Assembly: GCA_000733355.1 (NCBI GenBank)
Contig: JNVV01000006.1
Location: 813,803 to 877,802 of the forward strand
DNA from: Falciphora oryzae
Lineage: Eukaryota; Ascomycota; Sordariomycetes; Magnaporthales; Magnaporthaceae
Reading direction: 5' to 3'
Length of the DNA: 64,000 nucleotides
Shown: positions 23,613 to 36,521 of the stretch, one piece after another
How the letters are laid out: each line of letters starts with the position of its first letter
Numbering within the stretch: the stretch's first letter is position 1
The notes under the pieces: generated by a model
The model's input: only the letters and a program-made list of their open reading frames with translations
The model's database searches: none
Told to the model about the DNA's origin: nothing
Translations under genes and position numbers: made by a program

Positions 23613-24807
23613 TCACAACATGCTGAACGGACTCCTCTTCATTTCGGGACTCCGGGGGCTCATGGGCAGAGCGAACAAGTCTTCTTCCGTATCGGCGTCT
23701 TTGGAAGAAGCGAGGGGCCTGCCACCTACCGTGGCCGCCCCTGGGCCTCCTCCCCCGATGATGGCATCGAGAGATGCGACTCCGGCGTTTCCAGCTGCGG
23801 CGCCCGGTGCGCTCCGTCCCTGGAACGTCGAGTATGATGACACCGCAACGTCCGCGGCCTGCGGCGACAGCGATGAGATCTGCGCTTGTCTGGCGGCTGT
23901 TATAGGAAAAAGAAGCCCCACAAGGCGTCAGTTAGCCTACCCCGGCTTATATGGGTTATCCTGGGTAGCGAAGATACAGCAGCGGAAAAAAAAAAAAAAA
24001 GGGGGGGGGGGGGTTACCTTGTGATGCAGCAGCCAGCTCCGTGGGAGAGGTAGCCAGCTTCAGGCCCTTCAGCTTCTCACCAAGCCTCCCGACGACGGGC
24101 GAGCGAGGTTGGGAGGGGCTGACGGGGCTCGCCGGCTGGGCCCGGCTAGCGGCCTCGACAACGGGGACGGGCAGGCCAAAGTGCTCGATGATCCACTGCC
24201 TCTCCTGCAGGGCCATCTCGAGCCCGACGCTCTCGCCGTTGGCCTTCATCTCGCGGTCGGCCTCGGCCTGCAGCTCCGAGAGCCGTTTCTTGGCCCAGAT
24301 GGTGTGCAGCACGCCCCGCGTGCCCACGTCCCTCGAGTCCACCCCGAGGCCCGGGTGGAAGATGGCGGGCATGGGCTTGGTGTGCAGCGCAGGAGCCCCC
24401 TTGCCCTTGGATATGGTCACTAGCGGCGGGATGGGCGCGCCGGGCGGTAGCAGGAAGTAGACGCGCCGGTTGGCACCGCCCTCGGCGGAGGTGTCCGAGT
24501 CGCGGATGGGCAGGACCGTGGTCTTGCCCTCCCAGGAAACCTCCCAGTCCGCCGCAGGATCGCTGCTGTCGCCCTCGGGTGCAGATGCCGATTCGGCCGA
24601 CGACCCAAGGACGGCGGCGGATGGGTCCCAATCCACCATGAGGATCTTGGTTCCCTCATTCCCCTTTCCGGCCTCGAACTCGAAGCGTGACAGGGCCAGG
24701 CCGGACGAGGGCGATGTGGGAGTCTCGACAACGTTGAGCTTCTCTGCATCCTCGGACGGCAGGGCGCCCGTGACGACCGAGGGGGTCGGCTTGGGTGGAG
24801 CTGCCAT
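23613..24807 (-). CDS. Fungal protein of unknown function
   Basis: Exons 24807-24018 and 23896-23613 (121-bp intron, GTAACC donor, CAG acceptor, phase 1) give 357 residues. I do not recognise a named domain. The N-terminal 200 residues look folded: LALSRFEFEAGKGNEGTKIL, MVDWDP, then WEVSWEGKTTVLPIRD, RRVYFLLPPGAPIPPLVTI, an HPGLG turn and HTIWAKKRLSELQAEADREM with a helix LEMALQERQWIIEHFGL. The C-terminal third is Ala/Ser/Pro-rich and probably disordered, ending in SPRSPEMKRSPFSML. There is no signal peptide or membrane segment. The intron is odd: right after the donor the sense strand is about 13 C followed by 15 T. Start is the ATG at 24807. Confidence 0.82.
23986..24013. repeat. Composite A15-G13 homopolymer inside an intron
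   Basis: Fifteen A (23986-24000) then thirteen G (24001-24013) on the plus strand. The last two G belong to the complement of the GTAACC donor of the minus-strand gene. Confidence 0.9.
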
Positions 24808-27800
24808 GGTGCAGTCGTGCGCGCCGTCTATGTATATTTATAAATAGATATGTATGAGAGGGGGTCTGCCGATAGAGAAGTAACGGCGGTGCAGGCAAAA
24901 GAAAATAGACGCGGTCCGTGAGCACCCCAGCAACGTAGACGAGGGTGGAAGAGAAAAATAGAAACCCAAGAGAAAAAAAAAACAATGACAACCAGCAAAC
25001 CCCCTAGGCGGAAATGCGGGTGCGTGACAGGCTGGCGGGCATATCCGTTCCCCGATGGAGGTACGGCAGCCCGGCGGGGTGGTTGTTGGTAGAACAGGTC
25101 CCGTGAGACGCCGGCGACGGAAACGTCCGAAACCAGACACACGAGGCTTGCCGATCGACAGTCCGGCCGTCCAGGCACAGCGACAAAACAGATGGGGGCG
25201 AAGCACAGAAACAGGCAGAGGGTGAAAACAATGGTGGGCGCGTTGTAGGGCTTGAGCTGTGGGCTCAGCTCGGGGGCGCGGTACAGCAGGCGAGGTGGGC
25301 AGTCAGGAAGCGTGCGCCGAGGTGCGCGGTGGCGGATGAAGCACGTGGTCTAGAGGCTAGATAGAGGTGTGTTGTTACCGAAACCAGGCGGGCAGAGCGG
25401 AAGGAGGGAGGGCGAGCCGGGACCCAGGACGATTCGGACCACTGGATAAATGACCGAGGGAGCCAATATAACGTTATGGGGCGAGAATGGATGGGTCTAT
25501 CGACGTGTGAAGGCACTGAGTCTGGTGGTCGGAAGCTACACACGAAGCAGGTCATGCAATTCCTGTCGCATGAATTTGGGCGACGGGGGGCAAAGCGGCG
25601 CGGCGAGGGAGGGTGATGACCAGGCAGGACAGGCACGACGCAAGCCGCCCTTCTGCAATGCTTTCCAAAACAGCTGCCCGAGTAAGATGGCCCGCCAAGA
25701 AAATGGTGCTCAGCTCCGAGTCCGCCCAAGGGCAGGTTGGAGGCCGAGATGGGGAGGGAGGTGGGGAGTGGGGATGGTAGGGCCGGCCGACAGGAACACC
25801 CAAATGATGAGGTATGACAGATACTGGCCTGGATACCTAGGCTGGTTGGTGGGTACCATGGGTAGGCAAATGGATCAGGCACAGGAAGCCAGCTACAAGA
25901 TATTAGATGCCCTGATGCTCTGTGTGCAGGAAGGAAGCTGAATCATAGCAAGATGAACGAACGGTGAGTCTGGGGCTGCGATATCGCACAAGGGCCCACA
26001 GTGATCACCTAGCCGGTTGCAGTATGTGAGGGATGGAATGAGGTAGCGTGCGTCTATGCACCGAGGGGTTGGATCGAGAGCCCTGTCTGGTGTCTTGATT
26101 GCTTCTCCGTGCTTCTGTTCTTCTTCTTCTTCTTCTGGTGCCAGGGACAAAAAGGCTAAGCCATGTTGTGGCAAACCCCTCATCCGACATTAGATGCAGG
26201 CCGAGGAGGGACACATGGAGGGAGCGCAGAACCAGAGGCCAGGGTGGTGACCGCAGGGCCGCTGGGTGCAGGACGAAGGAGGGCGAGAGATAGCGAGGCT
26301 CGACGGCAAAAGGCTCAACCCCCATGGAGCCACGGTTGGCTGAAAAGGGGGTCTTGGCTCAATACATAAGTAATCTCGGCCGGCAGCAAACAGGCGGGAG
26401 GGTCACGACCCAAAGGAGCCGTGACGTGAGGGGCAGGGGCAGGAAGGTCGCATCTGCTGGAGCAGGCGAGCAATGATTGACTCTGGTCAATCAATTAATG
26501 GAGCCGGGGCTGCCACCCAACTGATGCAAAATCATGTGGTCGGGTCGGCGGCTCAAGTAAAATTGAGCTCAACCTCCCGTCGTAGGTCTCCGGAAGACAG
26601 GCAGGTCAAGACTGGAGACACCGAGCATCCAATCGTTCGCAAGGTCGAAGCGGATGAGGAGAAGATGAACGGCCAGAGAAAGATGCGGGTGGTCCCATGT
26701 GGGCGTTGGTGCCAAATATAGAAGTCGTAAATCCCGACTAGGTTAGGGCGCGCATGCCGTGTGACAGTGCTGGCCCAAACGGCACCGGCACATCGTTGGT
26801 CCCATGGCAGGCACTGGGCACGCTGGGACGGCCGACAAGTGCTCACGGTTTGGGACATCAGACAACACAGGCGGCCGACAGCCCGGTCGGTGACGGTGAG
26901 AGGAAGCCAGGGCCAGCTCCAGACCGGGCCAGTCTTCCATGGTTATCGTGGGCGAGCAGGTTGGTGCCGAAATGCTGAATCAAGCCGAGGCGCTGTCGGC
27001 CGTGACATCCCAGAAAAATGGAGGAAGACGTCGCCGAGGGTGAGACTCGAGATGATGGACGCGCGCCCCATAGAAGCCAATAGAAGGATATTGGATGGGT
27101 CGCTGCAAGGCCTGCCTGCGGAGCGAATTCACTTGGTGGGGTTCAGCGTCCGCTCCAGAGCTGCGAAAGGAAAGCTGGGGCTGAGGTCACAACCCATGGA
27201 CGAGGGAGGGGTAGCAAGCATGGCAAATATGGCAAGCCAACCTGGGCTGCGAGCTTCGACTCGAGCTGCTCCCATGCCAAGCCCATTTGCCCTCCATTGT
27301 TAATGCCGCGGGGGAGAGCACCAGAGCGCCGTCTTTTATTCCTGCCGCCTCGGTCCATGCCCCGCCGCATCCCGACCGGACCGCAGCCTGGCCGGGGATT
27401 TTGTCGCTCGCGGTTGCAGGGCCTCGTGGGCTCCGGAAACCTGCCACGATATTCCCCGGACGCGGGCTCGGAGGACGCTCATCCGCCCTCCCTCGCAGCA
27501 CTCATCTCTGGCCGTCTCAGACAGACACGCGCCGTCCTCTAACGCCCTCTCCTAAAGTTGGCTCCTGGTTTCCCCACGCAAGCCACGAGGCGCGCGCTTT
27601 TGAGCCATGCAGGGGGGGCTGGCATGGCTGACTGGGCTGACTGGCAGGTTCAGCCGAGCCGTCTGTTTTTTTTTTTTTCCCGCTACTGGCACGTGCGATC
27701 CAAGTCAGGATCATCACGTTGGCTGACGGAAAGGGGAAAAGAAACAAGAAAAAAAGGAAGCAAAACCAGGCGAGAGCAGACGGAGAAATTTGGTCAAGAA

Positions 27801-29835
27801 AAGCAAATGAAAGAGAAACGGATTCCGCAGAAGACAAAGAAAAGTAATGGTGGCTGTCGAGGGAAGAAAAAAGAAAGCAAAGAAAAAACACGAGAGTCGA
27901 GATGAAAACACACGCATCGAAGTATTCGACCCCTCCCTTTGCTACCTACCACGTACCTGCAGGGCTGCCCTGTTTAGGTTCGGCATTTGCGTCTGGACGA
28001 GTGAAGCGGCGAACGGAAACAAAAGCCGTGATTTTACGAGGTACCTGATAGAGAGAAAGAGCAACACTGCTGTTGGTGTCCGACGCGGGAGCATCCTACC
28101 AGGCCGGCACTAGCCCTAAGGCGACGACGGGCGGCCACCACACGAACGTCGGGAGGAAGCTGGATGGGAATGGACCAGCAATGGCGTCGGGGTTGCTTCC
28201 GTATTTGGGAAGGCCGCTCGGCAGCTGGCCCTTGACCCCCGACGAAAAGATTGACTGAGTGCCGGTCATTCCACAAGCCCTACGGCCCTTCTCCCGCCAG
28301 CTGACCGACTGACCAGATCCGCACGTCAATCTTGTCCTTTGGCACAGCGAATGCGGCCGAAGAGTCTATCAGTTGATGGGCGCGGGTGGCGGGCACCGCG
28401 GGCGGCCCTGAAGGCCTGGAGGACGGGCCCCAGCGCATCCTGGCCTCATCGGCCCGAAAGCTCATTGATGGGTATCTCAGAAAATGCATTCGACCTCCAG
28501 AGCTCGCCCGGATTCGGTGCTCGGGCAGGGGGTAGGGGACCCGGAATAGTGCATCCCGCGACGATCTTCGCCAGGAGGGGAGACTGTTGCGGTTTGTTGT
28601 AATTCGAGGGCCTGTAATCGCTGTGCCTCACAGACGCCTACGTGTACCCTTTTGACCGGGTAAACATACGATGAGTGGACAATGAGGAACGGGGAGCGAT
28701 ACGGGCAGCACACGACATGACACGACGCGATGCCTGGATGTGACCTAGCCAGCAAACACACTCCATTCTTGCCTTTGCTATCTATGTAGCTAGCCCTGTC
28801 TTTTCTGCCTACCTTCCCACCTGCCTGCCCGCCTGTCTGCATGTATGTCTCAGGACGCCCTGGCGGGTGTCATCAGATGGGTGGCGGCGGCGGCGGCGGT
28901 GGTGATTAGGGCGATTTGTGGCACCGGCAGGGACGCAGCACAATCAAAACGAGGCCGAGACGTTGCCTACTGCCCGAGTCCTGCCCGCCCACCCGTGACA
29001 TCCGGGGCGGGTGAGCCGGGTCTCAGATGGAACGTTTTCTTGGATTTCCCCACTGCGACGGCGACTGGCTGGCACGGCCCCTTTTGTTCCCGCCTGCGAA
29101 GGCCCGAATGCTAGTCCAGCAACTCCCGGCCGGCCGACGACGACCACGAGTTGAGCCACAACCTTACGAATGATGCAGGCATGCAGGTCAGGGGCAACTG
29201 CCGTGCGCAGCATTTGGCCCGGTGGGTTCGCCGTTGCTGGAATGAGATTTGCTGGGGATGAACGAAGCATCTCCGTGCGAAGGAGGAGAGGGAAAAGGAA
29301 ATTAGAGAAACCAAAAGAAAAGAAAGCAAAAATCGCCCGGCACTATCGTCGCAGAGCTTCAAGCAGCGCCCACACTTGGGAGGCGGGTGTTTCAGGCCAG
29401 GTCGGGTCGGGCAACTGGGCCCGAGGAAGCGTGCGCCGCTGCATGTCTTCTCTGTTTGCTTTTCCCATTCTCACATCTCCGGCGTGCCGGCGAGGCACCT
29501 CAGCGCCTCAGTCAGCCAGGTCGGTGGCGCCCTGGGAACGACGCACGCTTTGGCCACCAAAGATTGGGATTGAGGGGGACAACTAACGCCGGGTGCGGGC
29601 CAATCAGGGGCCGTGACCTGACGCCTGTCTAGAACGCGGACGGAGAGACTGGCCGGAGAAGGGCCGGGCATTCCCATCTGCCAGCCATATCGGAAGGCCT
29701 TGCTTGATACGCCGATGCGGCGGCGGCTTCCAGAACGCAGTCGCTCTCCGCCGACTGTCTTTCTCGGCGTATTAGGCATAGTGCCAGGCGTTCGTGGCTG
29801 GCAAGTCCCACGCTGCCAGACGAGCAGAAAATTAC

Positions 29836-29861
29836 TTTTTTTTTTTTTTTTTTTTTTTTTT
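29836..29861 (+). repeat. Poly(dT) tract, 26 nt
   Basis: Uninterrupted run of 26 T in the gene-empty interval, no adjacent gene. Confidence 0.9.
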
Positions 29862-30969
29862 CTTTCTTCTCCCGCGGCCGCGCTTGGCCGGCATTCAGGA
29901 CACGCCGTCAAGCCCCTGGGACCAAAGCACGCACAACTGTGATGGCCAGGATTCTAGCGTGCCTTTTGCACCTGCATCTTGAGCCGAACAAGCTCAACTT
30001 GGCCGCGCCGGGGTGGATGTGATGTGGCTTGCTGGCCCGCGCCCAAAAAAACGCCACTGAGAGCACCCGACAGGGGCTCTGGCCCCGATTCCTGGGTTGA
30101 GATGCTGCATCTTGCTTCAGGCCTGGGGGGGTATCCCGAGAACTTTCCGACGACTGCCAAACAGGAAAACATACCCGCACACGCCCACCAAGCCCGTCGG
30201 GTGATTTATATACGGAGGCACATACTAGATATGGGCCGCTTCTTGGATTAGCAATGTCGTGAATACCATTCGGCCGAGTAAGTCCCAAGAACCTCGGACT
30301 CCAGTTCTGCACAGAATCCCCACTTGCACTTCTCGTCTGGCAGGTCATCCATTTCGAACATCTTTATGTGCAGCATACAGTATCCGTATATCACGACTCC
30401 CAGCTCTCCATCCACTCATCCCTCATCGGTCCGTCCCCCACATCCAACGTCACCGAACATGGCGTGCTGCTTATCCCAATGACGGCGGACAAGACGAGAG
30501 TGGAGGCGCGCCGCTGCAATCTACCTGACAATACAGGAACGCCAGTCGCCCTGCTGACGGGGGGTTCCAACTGCCGAGGGGTGGTATCTGATCGGCACGA
30601 CCAGACCACACATGCTCTCAAGGCAGCACAGCGCTCCGACGCACACGCATGCACCGGCCGCTCCTCGGAGATCCCTGTATGTACGTTGTGTGTACGATGC
30701 GCAAGAACGAGCAGACTGCCAGCGCAACCTCTCCACCACTCGGTCAGGTGGCTGGTCAAGGACTTCGCAGAGGACCCCCGTGTGTGTGCCATTAGGTGCG
30801 GTTTCTCGACGCTGGGGGTGCAATGCAGGTGGTTTGATATTGCAATGAATGGAAACAAACCCCACCCCGACCCGGCCTCTGTCCCAGCCAGGCCCCATTC
30901 CGTCTGCGACCTTGGCGGCTTTCGGTCGCTCGCACCATGCCCACGCGGAACGGGCTGGTCTTGTTTGAC

Positions 30970-31006
30970 TTTTTTTTTTTTCTTTTTTTCTTTTTTTTTT
31001 TTTTTT
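30970..31006 (+). repeat. T-rich homopolymer tract with C interruptions
   Basis: About 36 bases of almost pure T broken by two C residues, within the gene-empty interval. Confidence 0.85.
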
Positions 31007-33300
31007 GTTTTCCCTGCTTTTGCAAGTGCCGGGCCACACGACGGCCTGGTGTGAGGGGCGACGGGAAGCCGGGGCGGAGGGTGGGTGCATTGGTCGTGCA
31101 GCCTTCTTCCTCGCGCACGCCACTGGCTGCCGCAGGTTAAAATGTGACAGAGTATGAGACGGCTTCTTCAATCATCACCGCCCACCACGGCCCGGAGCCT
31201 CGCCCGCTGCGTGTGTGTGTGTGTGTGCCTCGATGCTGCTTGTTTGCGGTGCTTGAGAAAGGCACCAAGGAGTGCCTGGCCATGAGACATTGCCACCCAA
31301 GCCTCCATGCCATGTTCGGCATGTGCCATCTGGGCCAGTCCAGACCTGAGCCTCTCAAAAAGCTTGTGTTAGTCTAGGTGCTGGAGCTGGGCAAGTTAGG
31401 CGTCTGTCCTCCTTGTGCAACTAGTGCACGTAGCATGTCAGGCACAGGGCTCAGGCTGATAGGGGCAGGAGGTTGGTCTCCTCTGCTAGGTAGGCAGGTC
31501 CTCCAGCCAGCTCGCTCCTCAAAGATAAGCAAGCCACCGGCCACTGGTAGAGCGAAAGAAAAAAAAAAAAATCAAAAGAAGCGCGCCGCACACTGGCAGA
31601 AAGGGAAAAATAATCAACCTGGCCTCCGGGTGTTGCCAAACATGCGGTGCAATGCCCTTCTCTATTTCCCGTGCCATGCTGTGATGGCGTCGGCTCCGGC
31701 TAAATTGCGACGTGCGGAAAGTTTTCCCCAATGGCCGTTCGCGCGCACGCCCTGCCAAAGTACCGCGGCGGGTACCAATGACTCTGGCGTCGCCGTGGCA
31801 GCAGGGGTCTGGCCGCAGAATCAGCAGTACACGGTACTTCGCCAAGGCCGGCCGCGGTACAGCCACCCCTGGCCGCCCGCCCAAGCAGGGCCGAATCGGG
31901 GGACCAGGCCCAATTACAGCAGAGTTGATGCGACGGCCTATCGGCCAATAAGCAGATCCATGATACCGAGCTAAGGCGCCTTTTTCTGTCTGTTTGCTCG
32001 GGGCAGCCCTCGCCTGCGCAAGATCGAGGGCACCCACTGGCACCCCCCCATGTGCTGGAAGCGACGCACCCGTCCAGCGAGTCCGACCCTCTGCAGTGGA
32101 CTCTGGCCCGATACGCTCCCCACTATTACGCCGGCCAAACCGCCGTGGTCCATCCATGATCCCCATCTGCTGCTGAATTCGACACTGACACTGGCACACT
32201 GACACCATCCCCATCCTTCTTCTTCTCGCCCGCCTTCCCCGTCCCTGGACATCTCCCTCGAGACCCCCAACCCGCCGTCCCTCCAAGGAACGTGCGTTCT
32301 TGCCCGCCCAGAAAATCAAGGACGGCCAGGCTGCATTGGGAACGAGAGGGCGATTGGCACTCCCCCCACACTCTCAAAACAGGCCCAATCATCACTCTCT
32401 TGGGCGTTTTGCGCCCGCCTACCCTTCTCCTTCTTCCCTCCGTCTTATATTCTTATTTTTCTTTACTCCCACCCCTCCTTTCTAGGCACTTCGGGCCTGT
32501 CACCAGGGAGCGAAACGTTGCACCGCGCGCGACCACGACCGACAGGCCTCACAGTACGACGGCAGCAGACGGCGAATAGAGGGAAAGGCGAGAATAAGAG
32601 AAGGGAAGGAAGAGAGCTGGCGGGAGAGAGAGGGCGACGACCTCGGTTTCGGAACGCGCTGCCTGAACGATAACCCGCAGCCCGCCCTCACGACTGCCCA
32701 TACGCTGCGACACCCACCTCTCGGTATCGTCTTCGTCCAATTTCCTCAATCGCCCTCTCCCGTCATTCCAGCCCGCGCTCGGTTTTCCTCTCATCGCCCG
32801 ACCTGGCCGGCTGGTGCGCCACGAACCGCTCCGCGACTTGACGCAAAGCAGCCGCTGGGCTCTACCAATCGTTACACTCTCGCCCGCCCGTCCGCCCTGT
32901 ATGCCGACTGGATTCTTGTGGAGGAAATAGGAAGACGGATCACAAGCCCACGGTTCATAGTTTTCGCGCCTGTCGACTGATTGCGCCTGCCATTTGCACC
33001 GGGCACTTCGCTGCATAGCAGAAAACCACCCGCGCGCCCCAGCTATCAATATCTCGGGTCCTCATCCTTCCCATCCCGCGAAACGACGGCGGGGCCGCCC
33101 CCCTCCGACCCCGGGCATCCGTGGGTGAGCCAGAGGGCGACCTGCTGGCCACAGCGCTCCCCCAGCGCCATCGCACGCTGCTGCATCCCGTCAATCGCAT
33201 CCGCCCTCGACGGCCGTAGCCATCGTCTCGGGCGGTTGCTCTGTCCGACCTCGGCCGAACCCGGATGTCCCAACATGATTGATTTGAGGCGCTCCATCTT

Positions 33301-33306
33301 TATAAA
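33301..33306 (+). promoter_or_regulatory. Putative TATA box of the single-exon F-box gene
   Basis: TATAAA lies 128 nt upstream of the ATG at 33429, at a spacing usual for a filamentous-fungal TATA element and short leader. It suggests transcription starts close to the gene rather than deep in the empty interval. Confidence 0.4.
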
Positions 33307-33428
33307 CGTCCCCACTCACTCAGTCGAGCTCTCGGTCGCTCGCTAAGGGGCTGGCTTGGCCGAACATCCCGGACGATCGCGCACACCTCGTCGTCGCCAG
33401 GCGCCCCTTCGCCACTACACCCGCAACC

Positions 33429-35108
33429 ATGGCTACACAGCCGCCCCGACCAGCAGTGATGGACCCCTCACGCGTTACCGAGTTCGGCTCGGAGATGTAC
33501 TTTGCGAAGCTCCAGCAGGAGGAGCAGCAAAGAACAGACCAGGCCGCCGGGGGTCCATCAGCCACTCAGACATCTGTGATACCACAGTCCCATTCCCGAT
33601 TCATTCTACCGTTGCGAGAGTACAAGGCTTTCGAATCGGTTGAGCAAAAGAAGAGGAAAAATTTCAAGCTAGGCAAACTCTTTCAGAGCAAGTCTACCTC
33701 GGAACACCCGCCAAACCTGAGGAGGGATTCATGCGGCGATGGCTCCGCCAAGACGCGAAGGTTGGTAGCAAATCATGATGCGTTGGCCAAACCGACAGAG
33801 ACTGCCATGTCCCAATTCTGTTCCCATGTGGACCCAACGGCTAACCAGCGCCTCGACAGTGTTGCCATTGATCAACTCTTTCTTGCCTTGCCGACCGAGC
33901 TGCAGATCGAGATCATTGTCTCGCTTCCCTTGTCCGATATCTTGAACCTCAGGTTAGCGTCAAGAGCGTGGCACGCCACGATAACTATGAGCGAGGTGCA
34001 GATCGCGCGCTATCACCTGGAGCACAACATTCCGGCCTATGCCAAGCGTCTTTACCCTCTCCCGGAAGGGACGAAACCAAACCTCCACCACGTCTGTGGG
34101 CTTTGGCATCGTCTCCACGTTTCCGCCAAACTGGCCTACTTCATCTGCGAGCGCGTCACCAAGGAGATTTTCCTGAGGACTTCCGAGGCTCAAAGGAGAG
34201 AGTTTGCTCCCGCCTGGGAGCGCATGAGGCGGCGGCTGATCCCTCTCATCTTCACCATATTCCACTTCTTCGAGACGTACCGGGCCCGCCACCTCGAATA
34301 TCTACAGAAGAACAAGGGAATTGGAATACGGCACATGCCTTACACGCTCAACCCCATCGAGGTCGAGGTCATGAACATGTACGATGACCGCACATTACTC
34401 CAGGTCCATCAGGTCTTCCCACTCGTCATTGCGTCTTTTTGCAGGAGGCTGCGGCCGCCTTCTTACGCCGGCCGTGTCGAGAGAACAGTCAGGGGCTATC
34501 TCAGGGAGAAGCCGGCCGACGAGGTCCACGTGGCTGCCCTGATCTGCGGGGGTCTGCGGCAGGCAGAGAAGTTTTGGGAGATCAAAGGGTACAACACGCG
34601 TAGGGCAGCCGTGGACAACTGGTACAAGTCCATCACACAGGAGCCGGTCGATCCCAGCGCGACCAAGGCCAAGCGGGGCCTCAGGCTGGGCAGGAAAAAG
34701 TCCATGGCGCTCCTGAAGGAGAACAGGGCGCCGGCATGCAACGGAGACGCGGCGACGTACGGTGGACGCGAGTCGGTCGACTCGGGGCCTGGGTGGCGGA
34801 ACAGCTTCATCTTCAACACCAGCCTAGCACTGGGCATGCCCATGGGTCCTCTCTCGTACGAACACGCGGCACTGCTACTACCTGACCTGCCACCTCTGCA
34901 GCAGATGTGGCTCACGACTGCCGAGGCCCTCATCCTGGATCGCAAGATCGTCGAGAGGCCCGTCGATATCAAGCGCAACGCCCCGATGATGCTGGACCTC
35001 ATCCGCGAGGGCGGCATCGAAGAGGAGGATGCATGGTGGTACGGACACGGCATCTCCGACTCGATAAGACCACCTCCCGGGGCCACCGAGGACGATCCCA
35101 TCGAATAA
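33429..35108 (+). CDS. F-box protein, single exon
   Basis: One uninterrupted frame of 559 residues with ATG at 33429 in a good context (AACCATGG). An F-box sits near residues 150-195: LPTELQIEIIVSLPLSDILNLRLASRAWHA. The remainder is alpha-helical and largely basic (FICERVTKEIFL, WERMRRRLIPLIFTIFHFFETYR, ICGGLRQAEKFWEIKGY) and ends in an acidic tail (EEEDAWWYGHGISDS...ATEDDPIE). There are no leucine-rich or WD repeats, so the substrate-binding part is of a fungal-specific, uncharacterised type. By family it should recruit Skp1-Cul1 ubiquitin ligase; the substrate is unknown. An internal DSGPG run near residue 455 could be a phospho-degron, which is speculative. Confidence 0.9.
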   Translation: MATQPPRPAVMDPSRVTEFGSEMYFAKLQQEEQQRTDQAAGGPSATQTSVIPQSHSRFILPLREYKAFESVEQKKRKNFKLGKLFQSKSTSEHPPNLRRDSCGDGSAKTRRLVANHDALAKPTETAMSQFCSHVDPTANQRLDSVAIDQLFLALPTELQIEIIVSLPLSDILNLRLASRAWHATITMSEVQIARYHLEHNIPAYAKRLYPLPEGTKPNLHHVCGLWHRLHVSAKLAYFICERVTKEIFLRTSEAQRREFAPAWERMRRRLIPLIFTIFHFFETYRARHLEYLQKNKGIGIRHMPYTLNPIEVEVMNMYDDRTLLQVHQVFPLVIASFCRRLRPPSYAGRVERTVRGYLREKPADEVHVAALICGGLRQAEKFWEIKGYNTRRAAVDNWYKSITQEPVDPSATKAKRGLRLGRKKSMALLKENRAPACNGDAATYGGRESVDSGPGWRNSFIFNTSLALGMPMGPLSYEHAALLLPDLPPLQQMWLTTAEALILDRKIVERPVDIKRNAPMMLDLIREGGIEEEDAWWYGHGISDSIRPPPGATEDDPIE

Positions 35109-36521
35109 GGCCCGAGACCGCGTCTGGCCTGGTCATTTCGCTTTTGACCATAATACCACACTCGCCGACACGTCACGCCACATCACCCACCACGTACCAT
35201 ATCCTACCATACCACACCATACCCAACCGCCTGTTATCTTGGGGCTAGGTATTTTCTTGCATACTCTCTCATGTTGTTAATATTGGTTATTCGGAAGCAT
35301 CACTGGAGTTCTATGGGCCTGATTCGGGTGGCGCGGCGGCCACATGGCAAGGGTTGACAGTTAGCGTTCACGACTGCTATTACTATGCTATCTCTCCTTT
35401 GTCGATTTCTCCACCTGTCCTCTTTTTGCGTATTTTTTTTTTTTTTTTTTTTCCCCCCCACTGGTCACTTCTTGTTTTTCTTATCTTTCTAACTTTGGTT
35501 TCTTGTCTTGTACCGGTGCCTGCATAACCTGGAGAGTCAGAGGCCTCTCTAGGCTTTTTTCATATCTTTTCTTACCAAACCCTTCCCTTCTCATCAGGAC
35601 AGCCCAGAAAGGGCGTGATATATAGAAAGGTTGCCTTCAGTACTCGTGTTTCCTAACGAGAGTCTCTAGAGGCAAGCAACATGGCCTCTTAGCCAAAGGT
35701 CGTTCCTATTATTACTATTCTTATTCCGTCAGACATTGCCAATGCTGGCCCCCCTGTATATCAAACCTAACACGATGGCTTTTTCTCGCGTTCTGTTCTG
35801 GTTGCTCGGCTTCCGGACTGACATGTCGTAGACGTAGGCGCCGCGCCGCCTCTCTAGAATCACGTAGACAGCTACCTGGGCCGGCAGTGTCTAGCAAAGA
35901 TCGAGAGCTTCAAGGTTGAAAAGCCGCTGCCAATATCTTGATTGTATTAACGTGGGGTAGCATATCAGAGCCTGTCGATGCTGAAAAAAAAAGATGAAAA
36001 AAAAAAAAAAGAATACTACCCCGTCATAGTCATGAGCCGTATCATTATCTAGTCCAACACCCAAACAAAAACCAGTAAGCCCGTTTTGGTTTTGAAACGA
36101 CTCCAAACTACCTAAAGGAATTTCGCCCACTTTGTCCCGATGATGCCTGGCAGAGAGTTAGACCACAAGAAGAAAACAGGAAGACCAAGAGCACAGAAAA
36201 AATAACAGCAAGAAGAAGCGTCTTGTGGAAAATAGCAGACGGGGAGGAAATGGGGAAAAGAGAAGTAAAGGTTCAAGGACACCGACGAAGAATGTACCGT
36301 GTTTACGTCGGGCTCTTGGGATCCATCCATCCATCCACCTTGCCGTGACAGCCCTGCTGCTGCACCTCCCACTTTCACGCACCCAAAGTGCTCGTGGAAA
36401 ATGAGATGGGTCAAGAGTTCGAGCGAAGTTCAAATCGCTGGAATCAAAGCCCGCAGCTGCTCTCGAGAAAACATACAAGAGCAAAGCAGCCAAGCAAGTT
36501 TGACGGCGGCCGCTATCGAGA
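35109..36521. other. Convergent intergenic region
   Basis: About 1.4 kb between the 3' ends of the F-box gene and the AT-hook gene. It has a 21-nt T run (35432-35452), AT-rich stretches and a short ATCC repeat near 36322-36337, probably long 3' UTRs. No coding region is supported. Confidence 0.55.
35432..35452 (+). repeat. Poly(dT) tract, 21 nt
   Basis: Run of 21 T followed by a C run, about 325 nt downstream of the F-box stop codon. Confidence 0.85.

Larger units (their letters stand above)
24808..33428. other. Large gene-empty interval
   Basis: About 8.6 kb with no supportable gene. All open frames over 60 codons are low-complexity (Arg, Pro, Ser, His), overlap frames on the other strand and lack plausible splice continuations. 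Contents: purine-rich stretches at 27.74-27.90 and 29.27-29.33 kb, poly(T) tracts at 29836-29861 and 30970-31006, a short GT run near 31209-31223, and many short Cys/Gly-rich fragments. Base composition is not AT-rich, so this is not RIP-mutated repeat DNA. I see no terminal repeats or transposase-like frames. Confidence 0.55.

Noticed and set aside
30368..31054. 228-codon frame ending in a poly-Phe stretch
   Set aside because: The hydrophobic tail is only a T-rich tract, and the rest has Cys/Arg-rich random composition.
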